64,000 nt of DNA from Agrypnia vestita (Eukaryota; Arthropoda; Insecta; Trichoptera; Phryganeidae). Below are positions 33,622-45,366 of the stretch, piece by piece. The notes under the pieces were generated by a model. It made no database searches. It had not been told where the DNA came from and was given only the letters and a program-made list of their open reading frames with translations. The position numbers and the translations under genes were made by a program. The stretch lies in the NCBI GenBank assembly GCA_016648135.1, contig JADDOH010014790.1, positions 1-64,000 of the forward strand, given 5' to 3'. Each line of letters opens with the position of its first letter. Within the stretch, counting starts at the first letter, position 1.

Positions 33622-34934
33622 GTACGCATACATAACGCTTATAATGTTACATTACAATATATTAATTAAGCTGCTAATTTGATACGATAATAATCAAAAT
33701 ATTCGTGTATGTACATATGTTTATTTAAAATGTGATTATGGTAATATTAAAAGACATAATGCTAATGACTTTTGGTGATATTAATATTTTTAATAAAAAA
33801 TGCACGTGCCAACAATTTTTTGTATGAAGCGCTTTTGTAGAATAAAAAAAATTAAGTATTTTTAATTTTTTTTTTTAATTTTTAGGAATACTAGGTATAA
33901 TACAATTAATTGGATTGTGGTATTTGTAAGGATCAATGCACTATTTTTAAATCGTCTTGTTTTTATATCTTTTAAATACAATACTCTAATCAAACCAACA
34001 CTGATCCGTAGATAAATCAAGTTGACTCTACTTTTTAAAATGGAAGTTTACGACTCAAATTTCTCGACGTATACACGGGTGTATAGGTTAGTTTATAAAC
34101 TAGTTGTAATTTTCATGTTCAGCTTGAAAGTTTTCGTCTTGGGATTTGGATGGCCGTAAAATGCTTTGAACCCACTGTGTTCCCTTTACGGTCGCCTCCA
34201 CATATCAAAATTTAACAGTCGTTGTCTACTTACTCTTACAATGCAAGTTTTTACTGTATTTTTCGGAAATAACACTATTAGGTAGGTAGGTACCTACGAG
34301 TACTGTGCGTCCGTCTGTTTCTTCTTATTTTGTTTTCTTTTTATTTATTATTTTTTATTATTTTTTTAATAAATAAATACCTACCTACTTATTCTTTAGG
34401 AACCGACATGTAAAAGTATATTTACATGTAGGTTATTTAGTAAGCTAGTATTTAATGATTATATTCACGTTGTTCCCTATCCTCTTCTAAGCGTGTGACA
34501 TTAATAGCAATAGACAATAGACCCCCTTGCCTGTTTAGTTATGTTTTTTCCATAGAAAACCATTTTACATGCTTTTATTTTATTCTCTTTGTCTGCTTGT
34601 TGTGGTGATATTTCACCAACTTCCCGACTTGCTAGAGCTATGAAACATTAAAAATTTACGTAAAGTGGATGAATGTGTGGCACATATTAAATAATTTTCG
34701 ACATGATTTGGTAATTATTTCGATTAAAATTAATAATCACGTCACTCACAAGCAAGAGACGCAGAAACTTTGTTTTAAAACAACGTGTTTAATATTTGGA
34801 ATACTGCATCGGTGATGTTAAAAATCGATGTGCGAATGTATTCAAAGAAAGCGTACATATTATAAAAGCGTGTCTTAATTTTTTTTGACATGTTTTCGAT
34901 AAGCTCTACAGATTATTTTGTTAATTAATATAAA
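33622..34934. other. Probable intron, no exon seen
   Basis: AT-rich, with GTAGGTACCTAC-type runs at 34280-34390 that are inverted to each other (TAGGTAGGTAGGTACCTAC and ACCTACCTACTTATTC). No supported coding exon. Confidence 0.4.
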
Positions 34935-35075
34935 TTATATATGTCTCACACAGATGAAGAATGTACGGAAGTCTTTTATTGGGTGTTCACGTGGCTTACG
35001 ACCTGTATTAGCTGGCTTAAGTGACTGCCTTACACGGTGCAACGTTTATCAATACAAGACTTCCATACATGTTCT
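34935..35075 (+). repeat. Dispersed repeat family 4, copy 4
   Basis: ATGTCTCACACAGATGAAG, GTGGCTTACGACCTG, GCTGGCTTAAGTGACTGC, CACGGTGCAACGTTTATCA and ACTTCCATACATG follow in the family order. Confidence 0.65.
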
Positions 35076-35299
35076 TGTGTAGTTTTCTGGGATATTCTGC
35101 CGCATATGTCTGACCTCTCTGGCCGATGTTTTGGATATTTTTTACATTATTATTGCTTTTCCGTTTTTTTAATTGCTAAACGAGATGTTTTTAAATTTTT
35201 AAAGATAAACATATACAATGGACCAAAAACAGCAGATCGCTGCCATATCATCTGTTTACTCAATCGAGGTAAATATTTATAATGAATTTAATATTCGTA

Positions 35300-35600
35300 T
35301 AAACAGCTGCCTAGTTTATTTGAAAACCTTGCAGGAATTTGAAAAATAATCTTTTGGCAAGGTTTTTAAAATTTTATTTTACTTGCATTTCAGCGATCGA
35401 ATATTTTAATGTTTGATATAAAATCATTAATGATAGTCCAACGTTGACAGAACAGGAATATTAAAAAAATCTAACTTTGAAGTCGCTTATCTCCATAATT
35501 TTTAAATTTACGACACGGTTGCTTGAAAAATTTTGACTCATAATTTAGGCAGGAAATCTACCTGGAAAATATTGAGGACTAGCTCTGTTACGTTCTAAAT
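35300..35600. repeat. Snap-back repeat family, copy 4 (centre and right arm)
   Basis: The central hairpin AACCTTGCAGG...GGCAAGGTTTTT is followed by a right arm with AATGATAGTCCAACG, TTATCTCCATAATT, GACTCATAATTTAGGCAGG and TTGAGGACTAGCTCTGTTAC. The left arm is lost. Confidence 0.7.
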
Positions 35601-36169
35601 GTTCCCTAAAAATTATGTTTTGTTTCTCTATAGAAATTCAAGCATTTTCTTTTCCTTCGCAATTCAATTCCTCTCGAGTTTTACTTCGTGTGATATACAA
35701 CCTCACTCACTACTTCGATTATCCTAAACAACAATTGTTGGAGATCACGCACATGTACTTGATGACATTGAACTCAATTTCTTGCCAATCATTTTTTGTA
35801 CTGCGAAGTCTGGTGACATACTTATTTGGGCGACGTCCACTTTGTATCTTGTATTTATTAATTGGATGGTTAAGGATTTACGAACCTTATTATTATTTTT
35901 AAGCATTTATTTCGTCACATCAAGTTGGAGTGGAAGATTTATCTGGAGGATTGAAATCTTAACGAGAGTGATTCAAATTAATTACTTCGAGTTAAGAGTG
36001 CAGCGTAGCGGGTGTCCCTCTCGCTTTTGTTTATTTATTCCCTGCTTTTGAGACTGAGAGAAAATTGCAAAAAATAACAGATTATACATGCCTATGTACC
36101 GCGTTCTCAATATCTTCACATCCAGCTATTATTATACAAGTATTAAAACATGTATTCAGGTTTACCAAA

Positions 36170-36345
36170 ATTACACTAGCTGTTACCCGTCAAAAATGAC
36201 GGAACATTGGTTCGCGTCTAAAGTAGTATCTTTTTAGATACTACTATAGACGTAGTAGTAGTTTTAGTAATTACGGACGTTTCACAATGTTACGCGGGCA
36301 CACAGACAGACGGACAGTCAACGAAATTATTATATTTAAAAAATA
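36170..36345 (+). repeat. Dispersed repeat family 5, copy 2
   Basis: ACTAGCTGTTACCCGTCAAA, AATGACGGAACATTGGTTCG, then GACAGACGGACAGTC and ACGAAATTATTATA. There is also a short internal palindrome at about 36230-36255 (TAGTATCTTTTTAGATACTA). Confidence 0.65.
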
Positions 36346-36639
36346 TTGATACCGTTGTTTCTTCTTATTTACACCGATTATTTATTATAAAGTCTAATAG
36401 TTCTAGATTATTAATCAAAGGGCACGCTAGAATATCACAGTAATCAGAAATGGATTAATTCAGTGTGTCGACTTTGATTCTTACTTATTTAAAAAAAAAT
36501 CGAAAAAAATTACTATAAAAAAGTTACGGACGGACAGAGAGATAACGAAATTATTATAATTGGGATTATCAGTAGGTGGTTTACAACATGTTGTATTCTT
36601 AAGTTACATTGTAAAACGGGTGCACTTGCTGGTTGGTCG

Positions 36640-36960
36640 ATATAAAATGAGATAAAAACCTTGCAAAAATTGAAAAAAAAATTTTTTTTACAAGGTTTTT
36701 ATCATTTTATTTAAGTTGTATTGAAGTAAATGAATTTTTAATAGTCGATATAAGTTACTGTAATGATAGTTCAAAATTTTGCAGAAAATAAGTAAGAAAT
36801 ATTGAAAAAAAATGCAAATTTGGTATTGCATATCTCCATAACTGTTGATATTAGGCCATGGTTGCTTGAACATTTTAGACTCATAACATAGTCAGGAATC
36901 TACCGGCCAAGTTTCTGCTGCTAGTTCTGGTACACCCTGTATACTAACATAAATAACATT
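36640..36960. repeat. Snap-back repeat family, copy 5 (centre and right arm)
   Basis: Central hairpin AAAACCTTGCAAAAATTG...ACAAGGTTTTTATC, then ATATAAGTTACTGTAATGAT, TATCTCCATAACTGTTGATA, GGTTGCTTGAACATTTTAGA, CAGGAATCTACC and an end of ACACCCTGTATA. The same order is found in copies 1 and 4. Confidence 0.75.
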
Positions 36961-37039
36961 TTGTTAAAATGTCCGACCACTAAGTTAATCCTTTAAATAT
37001 AAAAAATATTCAAAAAATTATTAAATAGTTTTGAAAATG

Positions 37040-37390
37040 AGATTTTTGGGGTTCAGTTGTGCCCCCTCCCGGAACGGTGGGGTTAAATCGGGCTATTATG
37101 CAAAGTTTCGAAACGTTCAAATATAAACAAAAGTCGGTTTGTAGAATAATCTCCCGAGTGACTCATTACACTCGTTCATCGTCGATAAGCTGCGCGCGTA
37201 ATGTGCGTTCACAAGTGCGCCTCGCCACACCGGCAACCCATTACCGAGAGTTATGTGGCAGAGAGTTCGATTGGGGGGCTGTTCTGCGCTGCGACCCAGT
37301 TAGGGGATGTAATTCTCATTACGCCGATTGTTTATTAGGGTTTGTTTACCCTTTCGCTGGACGGCTTTTTGCGCGGTGGTGAAATGGTTA
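37040..37390. other. Unique GC-rich stretch, candidate conserved non-coding element or exon
   Basis: From 37059 to 37382 the plus strand is open for 107 codons in DNA that is clearly GC-richer than its surroundings. The frame starts with an alternative codon, has no known domain, and no consensus splice sites bracket it cleanly. No other copy exists in the window. I cannot tell exon from regulatory DNA. Confidence 0.35.
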
Positions 37391-40165
37391 GTAATTTTTA
37401 AAGAGGTGCCTTGGAAACGATAACAAATCAACAAGTTGAATTGGTTTCTGCACTTTAAATCGAACTTAGGGCGCCATGGTGCAAAGGAAAATATTTTACA
37501 GTTGGTTTATCTTTTAGTTTTAGATTGACGAAATAGCTTGCTTTCAAAGAAAAGTTTTGTGTGTGTTAAGATATTTTGTTTCTCGCTGAATCTTCTCAAG
37601 TAAAAAACTAAAATTAGTATATTAGAAAAAACTGGAATATACGAAAGTTGTCCCGATTCCGACAGTAAATAGTACACACAGGGCAAACCGCGTAAAACCT
37701 AAATATAAGAATAAATATATATATATATATATGTATCGAGAATAAATAATAACTCCTCGGAATTTTCTAATTCTAGGCGTAAATAAAAAATGTTAATAAT
37801 GAAAAAAATATAAATTCTGCAAAATACTAGTGAATAGCATCATGTGTCCCAACACTTCACTTCTACTAAACATTCCCATCTACTAAGAAAAAATCTCCCC
37901 AATCCATGCCCTGTTTTTCCATCTGAGTAAGTCGAAAACATTGTTTTAGATTATTAGTGATTGCTTCTCTCGAAACTATAACAGTTCGCAATATAATTCG
38001 GCGTATGGGTAGTTCAAGGAAGTTTCGTTAAAAATAAAATATTCTCTTTATATCTAATATAATAATATTGTTGATACTGTGGGTCGCATTTCGTGTGCTT
38101 CGGCTAAGTCGCGCTCAGGTTCGAGGACGCTTTCGACAAATTTCGATTTATACAAAAATATTGAAAACTTTCCCTGCCGATTTCTAACACGTTGTTGTCA
38201 TGTCAACCTGTGCATGAAGCGTTATAGCAATATTTTCATGGAATCTATGGTCGAGTATCACAACCAAATCCCGAGATAGCTTTTGAAAATTTGTGTATCA
38301 AACAGTCAAAGGTGACATCTTGTAATAAGGATTAAGTTACAATATAATATATTCCGTCTATTCTCTAATTTAGACGATACCATACGATTAAAGTTAAGAA
38401 TTTATATTGTATTTTGTCAGAACTGTCAGGCGAGAGATCCGCCATTTTAGAATCTCACATCTAATTGCCCCTACCGTTAGTTTTAGAAACAAATCGAAAT
38501 GTTTCCATACAAAGACCACATTTTTAAGAACAAGCCATGAGAGTCAAAGAGTTAAAGGTAAAAGGGGAATCAGGAATGGGGAGGAAAGGACAGATCTACT
38601 TAGTAAAAAGGGGAAGAGACAAGAAGTGCAAAATAAATACAGAATATTTTTTTATTTAATTTTAGCACAAACGCAGGCATGACATGCCCATATATTTTGT
38701 GCTTGATGTTACAACATTTTTGTGGTTAAGAAATTAGATAGGTACACTAGTAGTTAAAAATGATGTTACTTTTAAAAGTAAAGTTGTTAACAGTTAGCCA
38801 TTTTTACAAAACACATTAAACTGACGCACAGGTGTAAAGTACGTGGATTCCAAGGTCAACGGCGTCTAATAACGTGATACCGTGATTTAAGCATTATGCG
38901 CTATGCGAATGGAATAGTGAATAATGATTAATTTGGCATTTTATAAGTGCTAGGGAAACTCAAGAAAATGTAAATAAATTACAAGCTGAATTCTTACCCT
39001 TAAAGCGGAGATATGAAAAAGTAATACATATCGGGTCATGATGCGAGGCTGCGATGCAAATGAGGAAACATTCAATCCAAGGTGTCCTTGAATTTGAAAA
39101 TTAGATTATAAAGTTGACTCGGATATTTTGACATTGTGGAAAGGAAAGGAAGATGGTGCATAGGTTCGAAGAAACTTGACCTCAATGGATAGACTGTACC
39201 CTCCCTCCCACCTGTTTAGCATTTAAATTGTTCCACTTGAGTGTGATGAGCGGTCAATCCGGTATGTCTCGAATGTGTCCAGTACGGTTGGTCCGATAGC
39301 TGGAATTAGTACAACGGCTCTGGATTTGTACGCAAACCGAAAACATGTCATGGATCGTGAACTTGAACGTTTTTTGAGAATTTGTCAATAAGCGATTTCA
39401 TACTCATACTATAAGGTAGATTTTAAGGGTGTTGTTAAGACATTATAAAATGTCAATCAAAGTTATTGGAAATGTCGTCCATAAGCGGCAGGTTAACGCC
39501 TCTGCAAGGTCGAAAAGTGCGTGCCATTGCGCTTATGGATCGGCGTGACAAGGAAAGCTTTGCGTCTCAACTCGCTCATGGCTTGGTGTGACATGACAAG
39601 TTTGGCGTCTTGACACGCTCACGGTATTTAAAGCAATATTTGTTTTGAATGTGGCATTACTTTATTATTCTCTGAAATATTTTTTTACCAAACCTCATTT
39701 ATGCGTCGCTAATATTGTATTTTATTTCATCTGATACTGTATTTATGAAACACATTCTCAGTAACACTAAAAAAATTCATCTTAAATAACTAAAGAAGTA
39801 CAGTTACGAGAGAGAGTAGAAATTTGATTTATTTTACTTTTTAGACGTTTGTGTGATGTTCGTTTAATGTAAATTTGCGGGATCTTCGAGTCTTACCAAA
39901 ATGTAAATTTTAAATCTTAAAATCTTTAAATCTACGACTTTTTAACCGAAGTTGCGAAAGGTAGACATCTAAAAGAAAGCTTAATAATCTCGATTTTGAT
40001 TAGATTTGATTTACGCGCTTTTTCTGTTTGGATAATATTTATTTGTTTTTCTGCTACAAAATAAAGCTTGGGGATTTGCGCTGAAAATAATTAAAAATAA
40101 CAGTTTACATTAGTTTCACTTAACTAAATTATGCTCTGCATACCTTGAGTTGTTTTGTCACTACT
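37391..40165. other. Non-coding, no gene seen
   Basis: Mostly AT-rich, with a TA microsatellite at about 37712-37732 and patches of unique, less AT-rich DNA at 39120-39640. Frames at 38079-38279 and 38407-38682 have no recognised domain. Confidence 0.4.
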
Positions 40166-40170
40166 GCACT

Positions 40171-40197
40171 TCCGAGACTGGAAATCTCTCATCAGGT
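40171..40197 (-). other. Hammerhead-core-like motif
   Basis: On the minus strand: CCTGATGA, a GAGA...TCTC stem enclosing TTTCCAG, then GGAAGTG where GAAAC would be expected. This is the only copy in the window with no extra base between the first core block and the stem. Confidence 0.4.
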
Positions 40198-40596
40198 GTA
40201 ATCGATAACTTATGTAATAATTAATAATACACCGTGTTATTAACCTATTATAAGGAAGTGGGAGGGGGGAATGGTGGAGGATTTTTTCGGTTAGTGGCAA
40301 TATGGACAATAGTGGTGAAGTACATACTAGTGTTTTCTCCATTTTTTTTTAATTCTACGTTTTCTGAGTTTTTCGATATTAATTTTTTATAAGGTCGTAA
40401 AATCGTAAGAATGGTTCTGCTTCTTCACAACTCTATGGAATGAATTCACCTTCCCCAACATTTCAAACTAACTAACGATCACGCCGTTTCTCCCCAGGAT
40501 TTCATTCATGAGCATGATAAAAAAAGCATATGCATCATGTATATGTACCGGACCTATAGTCTGACAATACTATTTAGATTAATTATATAATTTACA

Positions 40597-40632
40597 CCCG
40601 ATGATGTGAGGGATTACTCCTCTCCAAACTAT
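40597..40632 (+). other. Hammerhead-core-like motif (decayed copy of the 59.1-kb locus)
   Basis: CCCGATGATGTGAGGGAT, TACTCCTCTCC, AAACTATAGTAG, matching 59072-59115 with a few changes, including C for T in the core and C for G before AAAC. Confidence 0.4.
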
Positions 40633-40799
40633 AGTAGTGATAAAATAGCTCAAGGTGTGTACAGCACAATGTTTCATTTACGTAATTATAAATAAAATAA
40701 TCACGTCACAACACAAAGTAACTGGCATTTCGATTAATTATATATTAAATTGAAACCTTGATGAATGTGTCACACATGCACCTAATGGTAATGGTATGG

Positions 40800-41080
40800 T
40801 ATTATAATTGTAGCCAACTATTGAACCCCCGAGCGAAAGATCTCATCTGGGCGCAGTCTCCCACTCAGGTGCTCCAGATCCGTCAAGATGCCACCTTGAT
40901 TAATTGACCCGTTTACAAATTGACGATTTGACGCGTCGTTAGCGGGCTGCGCGGAGAGTGCCGCCAATCGCGAGGAACAAGATTAGAAGTGAAACCTGTT
41001 TTACCGGCACATTTTTTTGGCTCATTTCTTTCGCTCGCAGAGGATGGTTTTACTAACACACATTTCTAATTGCCCCGTAC
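40800..41080. other. Unique GC-rich stretch, candidate regulatory DNA
   Basis: A block of clearly less AT-rich, non-repeated sequence (for example GCGTCGTTAGCGGGCTGCGC near 40932) inside very AT-rich DNA. No open frame of useful length. Confidence 0.3.
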
Positions 41081-41744
41081 ATTCTGGAATGTGAAAAAAA
41101 TAAACAAAATAATAAAATTATATCGTGAATGAATCTTATGATATGATTATATCATGAACTATTTTTTCGTCATTTAGAAGCATTGTCGATCCAAAATACC
41201 AACAAATAATTAGTAATAATTACTAAATAATTTAATGCACCTTAAATATTTAACACTAGAGTACCCGCACATAATTTTTTTTCTGAATGTAAATTTTCAC
41301 ACTGCATTTGCAATTTTTTAGCAAATCTTTGAGTAAGTATTTTAAAAATCGTTTAGCAATTAGCAAATCGTTATTTTTCAAAATCCTTCAATCAAGCACT
41401 CTTGTATATGATATGTAATAATAACTCATTATTTTTTTTATTTCAAAGGATCCCAATCCAAACATGAGTGTCACCGCAAATCCGTTTTAAAAAGTCACTC
41501 TGGGACAATGGCTGTATCTCATCAATTCAATAATTATTTTTTTTACGTAAAAAGTGGTGTACAGATTCTTGTAATATGTATATTTAATCTACTAAATATG
41601 ATTATAAAATAATTTCATTTCAATAAGTTTTGAAACATTTTTTTAATCACTTTTTTAACCCCTAATTAGACATGACCCAACGCGTAAGATGTCTCCTATA
41701 ATATATCAGGCCGGTTTTGTTAAATTGTTTTCAGTTGCCAAAGT
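41081..41744. other. Non-coding, no gene seen
   Basis: AT-rich; no supported feature. Confidence 0.4.
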
Positions 41745-42255
41745 GTATTCTTTGTAAAATATAACAACAATTAAAGACGAATTAAAACATATAACATAAC
41801 ACTAAACTTACAGTAATTTAATATATTTCTAAAATGTCAGATGTTTTGAGCTTTGATAAGACACTTCATGCTTTGAAGATTAAATTCTAAAAACATTTGT
41901 CAGTCAATTTAGATTTTCGACATTCGTAGTGAAGTACCTATTATGCATACCGACGGAGTAATTCAAATTTAGAAAATATTCCGCGACGTTATCGGGCCGC
42001 CATAATCAAACTTTTCTCATGATTCCAATTTGAAAAAACCAATAAAATTCCAAAAATCCGAAATTATACTATAATTACTAATTTTTTTTAAGAAAAATTT
42101 GATAGGTCGTCTTGATCGTCGCCACGAGTCTACTTGCCAAGTTTCAGCTCGATTGGATCACGGGAAAAGGGTCAAAAATCGATCCAAAATTTTTGTTGAC
42201 GGCAAGCCGGCAAGCAAGCAGACGCCACGAGTTTAATATAAAGGGAGTAAAAAGG
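41745..42255 (+). repeat. 500-bp repeat family 6, copy 2
   Basis: Direct repeat of 11630-12125 (landmarks listed there). Differences are small indels; the CAAGCAAGCAGACG run is extended by GCCGGCAAG. Two near-identical copies 30 kb apart imply recent copying or ongoing activity of an unknown source element. Confidence 0.8.
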
Positions 42256-43144
42256 AGCTTAAATGATTGTAAAATGATAAATGTACGTTTATTATATTAT
42301 GTAAATTATATGCACATAATATGTAATTATATTAAATATTCTTACTCAAAGAAATGAATTGTTTTGATGAAAATAATCATCTTAAAAGTCTTATTTTTTC
42401 ATTTTCGCTTCAGGCATGAAATTAGCTACCCACCTTATTCACAACAAATAATAGTTTGAAAGAAGCGATATTAAACAGCGAATACAAAATCTTTCTCGCT
42501 TTTTTCAGATGTTCGGTGTTATTATTTATTATTAGATGGAGTTCTGTGTTCGCTACAGTTAATGTCGGCGCAATGAGATTTTTTTTTTCAGATAATATCC
42601 CACATAATTATTGCCCATCAAATTATAGCTGCGTGTCTCAGGTCCTTGATACGCATTAAAAAAAGTAATTTTTGTAATGACATGTAATTTTCGATGTATC
42701 CTTGTTCCTCTATTAAATTACAATCATGTTCATTGGTACGTTGACATGAATACATGCTTGGAAAATCAATGTTACTAGATAATTCACAGATAAACATATC
42801 ATTACTTAGAAATAAATTTAGAATATATGAAAAGGAAGATTGTCGAAATATCCTCGCCAAAACTGCGGGTACGTAGTTGTACTGCCCCCTTTTTAAAATA
42901 AACGCTGCCTGTTCTTGTACAATATCCTATTACTTATGTATGCAAATATCCTTGCCTTTTTTGCTTTGTTTACCATCTTTATGATTTATGTGACACGCAA
43001 ATGACTTTCAGAAACCATTTTTCAAGCTGTTTATTCAAACCAAAAAGTCTTCATTTGCATTTCTATTATGTCTCGGCACTTTATTTTACGAGCCTATGAA
43101 ATATAATTGTCTTAATTATTTAGGTAGACATTATTATTTTTGTT
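42256..43144. other. Non-coding, no gene seen
   Basis: AT-rich. Frames at 42456-42659 and 42618-42860 are not supported. Confidence 0.4.
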
Positions 43145-43152
43145 CTGCTTTC

Positions 43153-44345
43153 TAGGGATGGGTCGTCGACGTATTTACCGTCGACGAAACGAGACCGTCC
43201 ACGTCCGGCTATCGACGAGACGATCAACTAGTTGAATTCGTCAACTAGTTGACGCGTCAACTTCGTTACGCGGACGTCGCGGACGTTCTATCTAAACATC
43301 GGGACGATGGTCAACTGTCTACGGTTCGACGCGACGCTGCTCGACGGCTCAACCGTTGCCGGTACATAATTTAAAAATACTTAACATTTGAGATGTTATC
43401 TAGAAATTTATTGAAGAATACATCTTTCAAAGTCAGGGTTTCACTTTGTGGTGAAATTATTAATAAATAAATATATCTGCATTATTTGTCAACTTTAGTT
43501 TAAGGCTCAATCTGAGAAAAGGAACATTGTTCCCGAAACATGTAAAAAACCAATAAAAAGTGGTGTAAACAAAATAATAATAGATTTATTTTTTATCTAT
43601 TAAGTTGAAAATGGGGAATTTTTAATAAAAATTAATTAAACCTAAATTCAAGATTGTATTACATATATAATAATTATTGTTAGGTATAGAAAATTTTATT
43701 CCCTACAAGTTTGTTTATCATTTATATGCTAAAGTTGAAAAGTAAAGAAATAACACAATAATTAAATTTTACCATCCCTTTTCAGGTAGATATAAGAAGT
43801 CGTGATCGATCGAATAAAATAGATTTTAGAAAACTATCTAGCCGGCCTGTTAATTAATAATAGTTCAATAAAAAATAAAATAATTAAACAGAATTGTTTT
43901 ATTTTATACAGTGTAAAATTGGGAATTCACCGAAACGTCGCACGTGCACATCGCAAAAAATCAAGTAAAAAATAATAGATAATAGCTTATTAAGACTATC
44001 TCTCCCTACGCATGCATTCAAATTTCAAATCTCTGTCATTGTTCGTGTACACAGATCTGCACCCTATGATCGTGTACTTTAGAGTTGAAATGAAATTACC
44101 CGTCGAGCCGTCTAAGGCGTCTACAAGTCGGCAGCGAGAGATGAGAGAGAAATAAACGGAGACGTTTTGTCTTGCTCTCGCTCGTTGCTTTGCATGTTGA
44201 ATCTCGAATCGTCCACTGTCAGCGGCGTCCGCCGTCCACCGTCTACGAATTCACCTAGTCCATGCGATAAACGTAAACCGTCGACGCGTCGATGCAACGT
44301 CAACGGTTGATTTCAACTAGTCCGTCCATTCAACGCCCATCCCTA
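43153..44345. mobile_element. hAT-type non-autonomous element, 1193 bp
   Basis: The ends TAGGGATGGG and CCCATCCCTA are perfect inverted repeats. They are bracketed by an exact 8-bp direct repeat CTGCTTTC at 43145-43152 and 44346-44353, as expected for hAT elements. About 200 bp at each end is GC-rich and packed with GTCGACG, GTCAACTAGTTGAC-type palindromes. The middle is AT-rich, has no transposase frame, and contains another repeat (43420-43570, with the hammerhead-like motif at 43512). Confidence 0.88.
43512..43542 (+). other. Hammerhead-core-like motif inside the hAT element
   Basis: CTGAGAAAA, stem GGAAC-ATT-GTTCC, then CGAAACATG. Shares the hairpin and the GAAACATGT end with the minus-strand locus at 30721-30755. 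Confidence 0.4.
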
Positions 44346-44524
44346 CTGCTTTCTTTATCAGCCTGTTGCACTTTTATTTGTTATCGTAGCTTTATTTCAA
44401 ACAAGTAGGTACGCCAATATTAACAGTGAGTTTTCTGAAATTCACTTCCATAATAGGTAATTCACGATTTCTCTTGAATTTATGCGACAGAATCGTGTTA
44501 AATTATTTCTGATCAGAAAATTAT

Positions 44525-44700
44525 TTAATCCCAATTATAATAATTTCGCTGTCCGTCCGTCCGTCGTAACTTCGTGTAACGTTCATAACTTCTTTATTGC
44601 AACATTTTATCTTATTTTTTAAATCTAAATAAAGAAATACTTATTCTTTAGGAACCGACATGTATAAGTAGCGTCATTTTTGACGGTTTACAGCTAGTCT
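44525..44700 (-). repeat. Dispersed repeat family 5, copy 3 (minus strand)
   Basis: On the minus strand: an ACTAGCTGTAAACC start, GTCAAAAATGACGC, then GACGGACGGACGGACAGC and GAAATTATTATAATTGGGA. Order and orientation match the copies at 10.3 and 36.2 kb. Confidence 0.65.
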
Positions 44701-44904
44701 TCTAATAAAATACATGGACAGACTTCGGTAGGGTATTTTCTGTGTGCGTCAAATACGGCGAAATAATGACGATAAATATTTGCATATACTTTTGCCAATT
44801 TCAATTATTAGTTGTAAAATCCAACAAGATACCACTTCTACATAAATTATTAACCAATCGAGTGCAGGAATTACTGCACGCAAATTTTATAAGAATTAAT
44901 AAGG

Positions 44905-45230
44905 CGACTTGAGGCATTCGAGATGCGGATTTATAGAAGACCATCAAAATAAGCTGGATGGACAGAGGCAAGAATGAAGATGTTATGGTTCGGATAAATA
45001 AAGAAAATTAAATTATTTTAAAAATCCGTAAACTTCAATATCTCGGACATGTGATGAAACATCCAGAGAAGTACGAGATCATGCATCTCGTAATGCAGGA
45101 GAAGATTGCCGGAAATCGGGGCCCTGGAAGAAGGAGAACATCACGGCTGAAAATCCTGAGACAGTGGTTTGGCCAGTCTACTGCAGAGCTATTCCGGGCC
45201 GCAGTAAACAAAGTTCTCATAGCCACATGA
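44905..45230 (+). pseudogene. Non-LTR retrotransposon reverse transcriptase C terminus (family L3)
   Basis: The frame begins near L-E-A-F-E-M-R-I-Y-R-R and, after a shift near 44945, continues K-I-S-W, N-E-D-V. After one stop it runs on through K-L-Q-Y-L-G-H-V-M-K-H-P-E-K-Y, M-Q-E-K-I-A-G-N-R-G-P-G-R-R-R-T-S and L-R-Q-W-F-G, to a TGA at 45228-45230. The A-F-E-M-W/R-x-Y-R-R box and the Y-L-G-H-V-x-R/K box are widespread at the C terminus of insect endonuclease/reverse transcriptase proteins. The hAT element at 45367 inserted about 130 bp downstream. It cannot make an active enzyme. Confidence 0.85.
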
Positions 45231-45366
45231 TAGGTAACGTCCGTTGAACGGATAGGGCACGAAAAGCATAAGAAGAAATTTAATGATGAATAATTATAAA
45301 TAGAGTTTACAAACATTAAAGTAAAACAAACATATGTATCATAAAAATTCTTTATATAGTGAATTG

